DNA of 64,000 bases, taken from positions 4,401,001 through 4,465,000 of the forward strand of contig CM068318.1 in NCBI GenBank assembly GCA_034766995.1. The letters run 5' to 3'. Below, in pieces: positions 61,263-64,000 of this stretch. Under the pieces are notes generated by a model. The model saw nothing but the letters and a program-made list of their open reading frames with translations, was not told the origin of the DNA and did no database searches. Origin of the DNA: Acanthacorydalis orientalis (taxonomy: Eukaryota; Arthropoda; Insecta; Megaloptera; Corydalidae). Positions within the stretch are counted from its first letter, which is position 1, and every line of letters begins with the position of its first letter. Both the position numbers and the translations under genes were made by a program.

Positions 61263-63649
61263 AACTGACTTGTCTGCTATGAAATTATTTTACTGTGAAA
61301 GAAATACCTTCACTGCAGCAACATTAAACACGATTATATATATATTGGATATGAGCATCCAGATAATTATTATCCTGGATTACGGTTGTAAATTGATGGA
61401 TTAGATGGTCGATTTTTTACCAGTATGTCTTTTTCTGTACGCTTGAATCTCAGAAACATCATTGGGAATGACTTCTACATTCGTTCGATTAATTCTTTCA
61501 TTAAAATCATAATTTTCCACTCGGATTATGAAATTGAAAATAATTTTCTGTCTATTAGTAACTCGTTTACAAAGTATACTTTTTTCTTATTCCTATTAAA
61601 ATATTTCTTGTTCAAGCAATCCAATTACAATTTTAAACGCCGTTCTGTGAACTGTGTAATAAAAGAAATCAATCGATTTTAAAACAAATGCCTCTTCAAT
61701 CAAATCTTAACAAATTTAATTAAAGAGAAAAATTGGCTTACGTTCAACTGCAGAATTGCATTCGAACATCTCTTCATTTTCGTTTTTGCTTCTATAGTAT
61801 AGTCAGTCTGTGAACGAAGTTATTTGTAATTATTTTTAGATTTCACGATTTGCAATTGCATACAGTACGCATATTCAATAAACTGTGCACGTAAAAATGG
61901 CATAGTGCTTTGCGAACACGTCGTAATGAATATAACTTGAACATTCCACACCGTATTCAATCAGCTGTATCCGATATCAACACGAAGAGTTTTTCAAATA
62001 GGCAGTTCTCATTTTGAGGACTATATCGAGCGATAATGTGCATTTTTGCGATCCATCAGTCAGTTTCTAGTAACAAAAAACCAGAGTTGATCGTTTTTCT
62101 TATAACTTTTATTTCTCGGTCGGCATCTTTTATATCATCCGTGTGATGTAATCAGTATTGTTGATTATGAATGAAATATCTATTGTGTTTTTGTCTATTG
62201 TTTATAATTCGTTTATGAACATATATGTATACGAGCGATGTAAAAACAATATAAACTATTATATGAATAATGTATACGACAAAATATAAATAACTAAATA
62301 TTAATCGAGCACGTGAACAGCAAGATTTGGTCATTTGGTTTAAGCCAAAATTATTACAGCATTTTTCAGTCTGTTTCATTCGGGGACGATGCGATGTGTT
62401 TATACATGAAAATTTATTAAACAATCGGCATGGTATTATCTGTAAATTATAAAAAAAACTCATAACATCAGCAATATTTGAATTTTTTTAAAAAAAAAAC
62501 GATTTAAAAACATTTTAATATCATAAAAGCATTTATTTTGGTTTTGCAACTTAAATAATTTCCATGTACATAAAAAAAACTGTTGAGATTTAAATAAACA
62601 GTCCGTTCTATTTATTCATGGACATTACTATTACTCTGGTTTTTTATCCTTTTTTTAAATGTTACACAGAAGTCCAACATATAATACATGTAGTTTATAA
62701 CTTAATCCGGCTTCTTTAATGCGAATTTCATTTAGATCAATAATATCGTTTAGCGAATATAAAGTAATTGTTTATTATTCAGTTATTCAGTATTTGTCTT
62801 CGATGCTGATTTAGTATTCGACAGAAATTTGAGAATGAGTTATTGAGAAAAAAGAATTAATTCTTGAATCGTGTACATGAGTCATATTCGAATAATGTTT
62901 GAACTGTCCAGTAATTCAGATTGATTTTTTCTGCACTGCCTTTAAAGAAATCTTTTCCTGATATAAATTTGTCCAGTAGTAGTTCATTTTGATTTGTCAT
63001 TTTGTCATTTAAAAAAATATTACATCTGTACCCAGATTAGAAAAAAAAATAAAAATTAATAATGAAGTGATAAAGCAGGATTCGGGAATTTCAGTAACAT
63101 TTATAATACTGTCTCTTGAAAATCCCGAATATTGAAAAATCTTTTTCTACCATATTTTCTTTTAAATCAACAAACATGTTTTGTATCCTTCTAAAACCGT
63201 GTAGTCCTAAATAAAATCTTAGAATGTCTGTCCTTATAAGAATAGACATCCTTGTCTATTAATATTCTCTTGTCTCAATTAATATTTTCCTCCCCATTCT
63301 CACCACGTTCAGAAAATGTAATGGCATTGCAATGCGTTTACAATTAATTTTTTTTTTAATGAAAACAGAAAATCTCAAATAAAGATTTTTATTTTTATAA
63401 TTCAGAATCAGTTTTCGTAGAATGTTTCATATTTTTTTTTTCTAATTTTTGCCCAATTAAAACGTTTTAATAAAATACAAACGGATCGTTTAACTACTAA
63501 ATATAAACAATGGCATGGTAGAAAAAGTGTTGTATTAATTGTCTTGGTTTTATGTATTTATTTAATTAAAAATAAATAAAAAAATGGTTTTAGAAATGTA
63601 TGAATATATTATATTCATACATTTATACGTTAATTTTCTCTCTCTCTTG

Positions 63650-63658
<9 letters not shown>

Positions 63659-63717
<59 letters not shown>
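63659..63717. repeat. (TA)n microsatellite
   Basis: About 59 bp, preceded by TCTCTCTCTTGCTATC. Confidence 0.97.
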
Positions 63718-63725
<8 letters not shown>

Positions 63726-63843
63726 TTATATTATTACGTTTACATAACATAAAGACCGATAAATACTTCCATACAAGCAATTAAAACATTTTAATTAAGC
63801 GTACAGCAATGTATTTCTTAATAATCGTTTATCACAGACATGT

Positions 63844-63977
<134 letters not shown>

Positions 63978-64000
63978 TCATTCATTCATTTTTGTTTGTC

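Overview
Insect genomic DNA, very AT-rich and intron-dominated. It spans the middle of one plus-strand gene: the ETS-family transcription factor pointed (Ets1/2 orthologue). The identification rests on three exons. The first (7828-7944) carries the Thr-Pro MAP-kinase site and the helix that precedes the Pointed domain. The second (23054-23254) encodes a complete Pointed/SAM domain ending in [13 protein letters not shown]. The third (25105-25320) encodes a proline/glutamine-rich linker. All three join in phase 1 with canonical splice sites. A fourth, less certain, exon lies upstream at 1700-1799 and splices in frame. The start of this long (P2-like) transcript and the shared 3' exons with the ETS DNA-binding domain lie outside the window.

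Layout: 1-1699 intron or upstream DNA; 1700-1799 candidate exon; 1800-7827 intron; 7828-7944 exon; 7945-23053 intron (15.1 kb) containing a decayed full-length mariner at about 19480-20744; 23054-23254 PNT exon; 23255-25104 intron; 25105-25320 exon; then an intron of at least 38.7 kb running off the right edge. Inside that last intron, at 50413-50662, is a GC-rich alternative promoter and first coding exon. It has an initiator plus a DPE at the exact +28 spacing, no upstream ATG, an ATG at 50548 and a phase-1 donor. By position and splice phase it is the counterpart of the Drosophila PntP1 promoter, which makes a protein without the Pointed domain. Short CpG/GC-richer islands in the introns (about 9.1, 14.3, 23.9, 31.4, 40.9, 42.4, 44.1, 49.6 and 60.9 kb) stand out from the AT background; several carry consensus ETS, CRE, AP-1 or E-box sites and are enhancer candidates.

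Mobile and repeat content: two copies of one mariner family (one about 1.27 kb with a broken transposase, one about 0.5 kb internally deleted, both next to (TA)n tracts), a palindromic 189-bp MITE-like element, several tRNA-like SINE-type relics, and about thirty long (TA)n microsatellites. There are no bacterial features, CRISPR arrays or intact RNA genes. The order within insects cannot be fixed from sequence alone. The protein is closer to the general Ets1/Pointed consensus than Drosophila Pnt is; Hymenoptera is my guess, at low confidence. Most short open frames are translations of (TA)n repeats or chance frames in AT-rich DNA and were left out.
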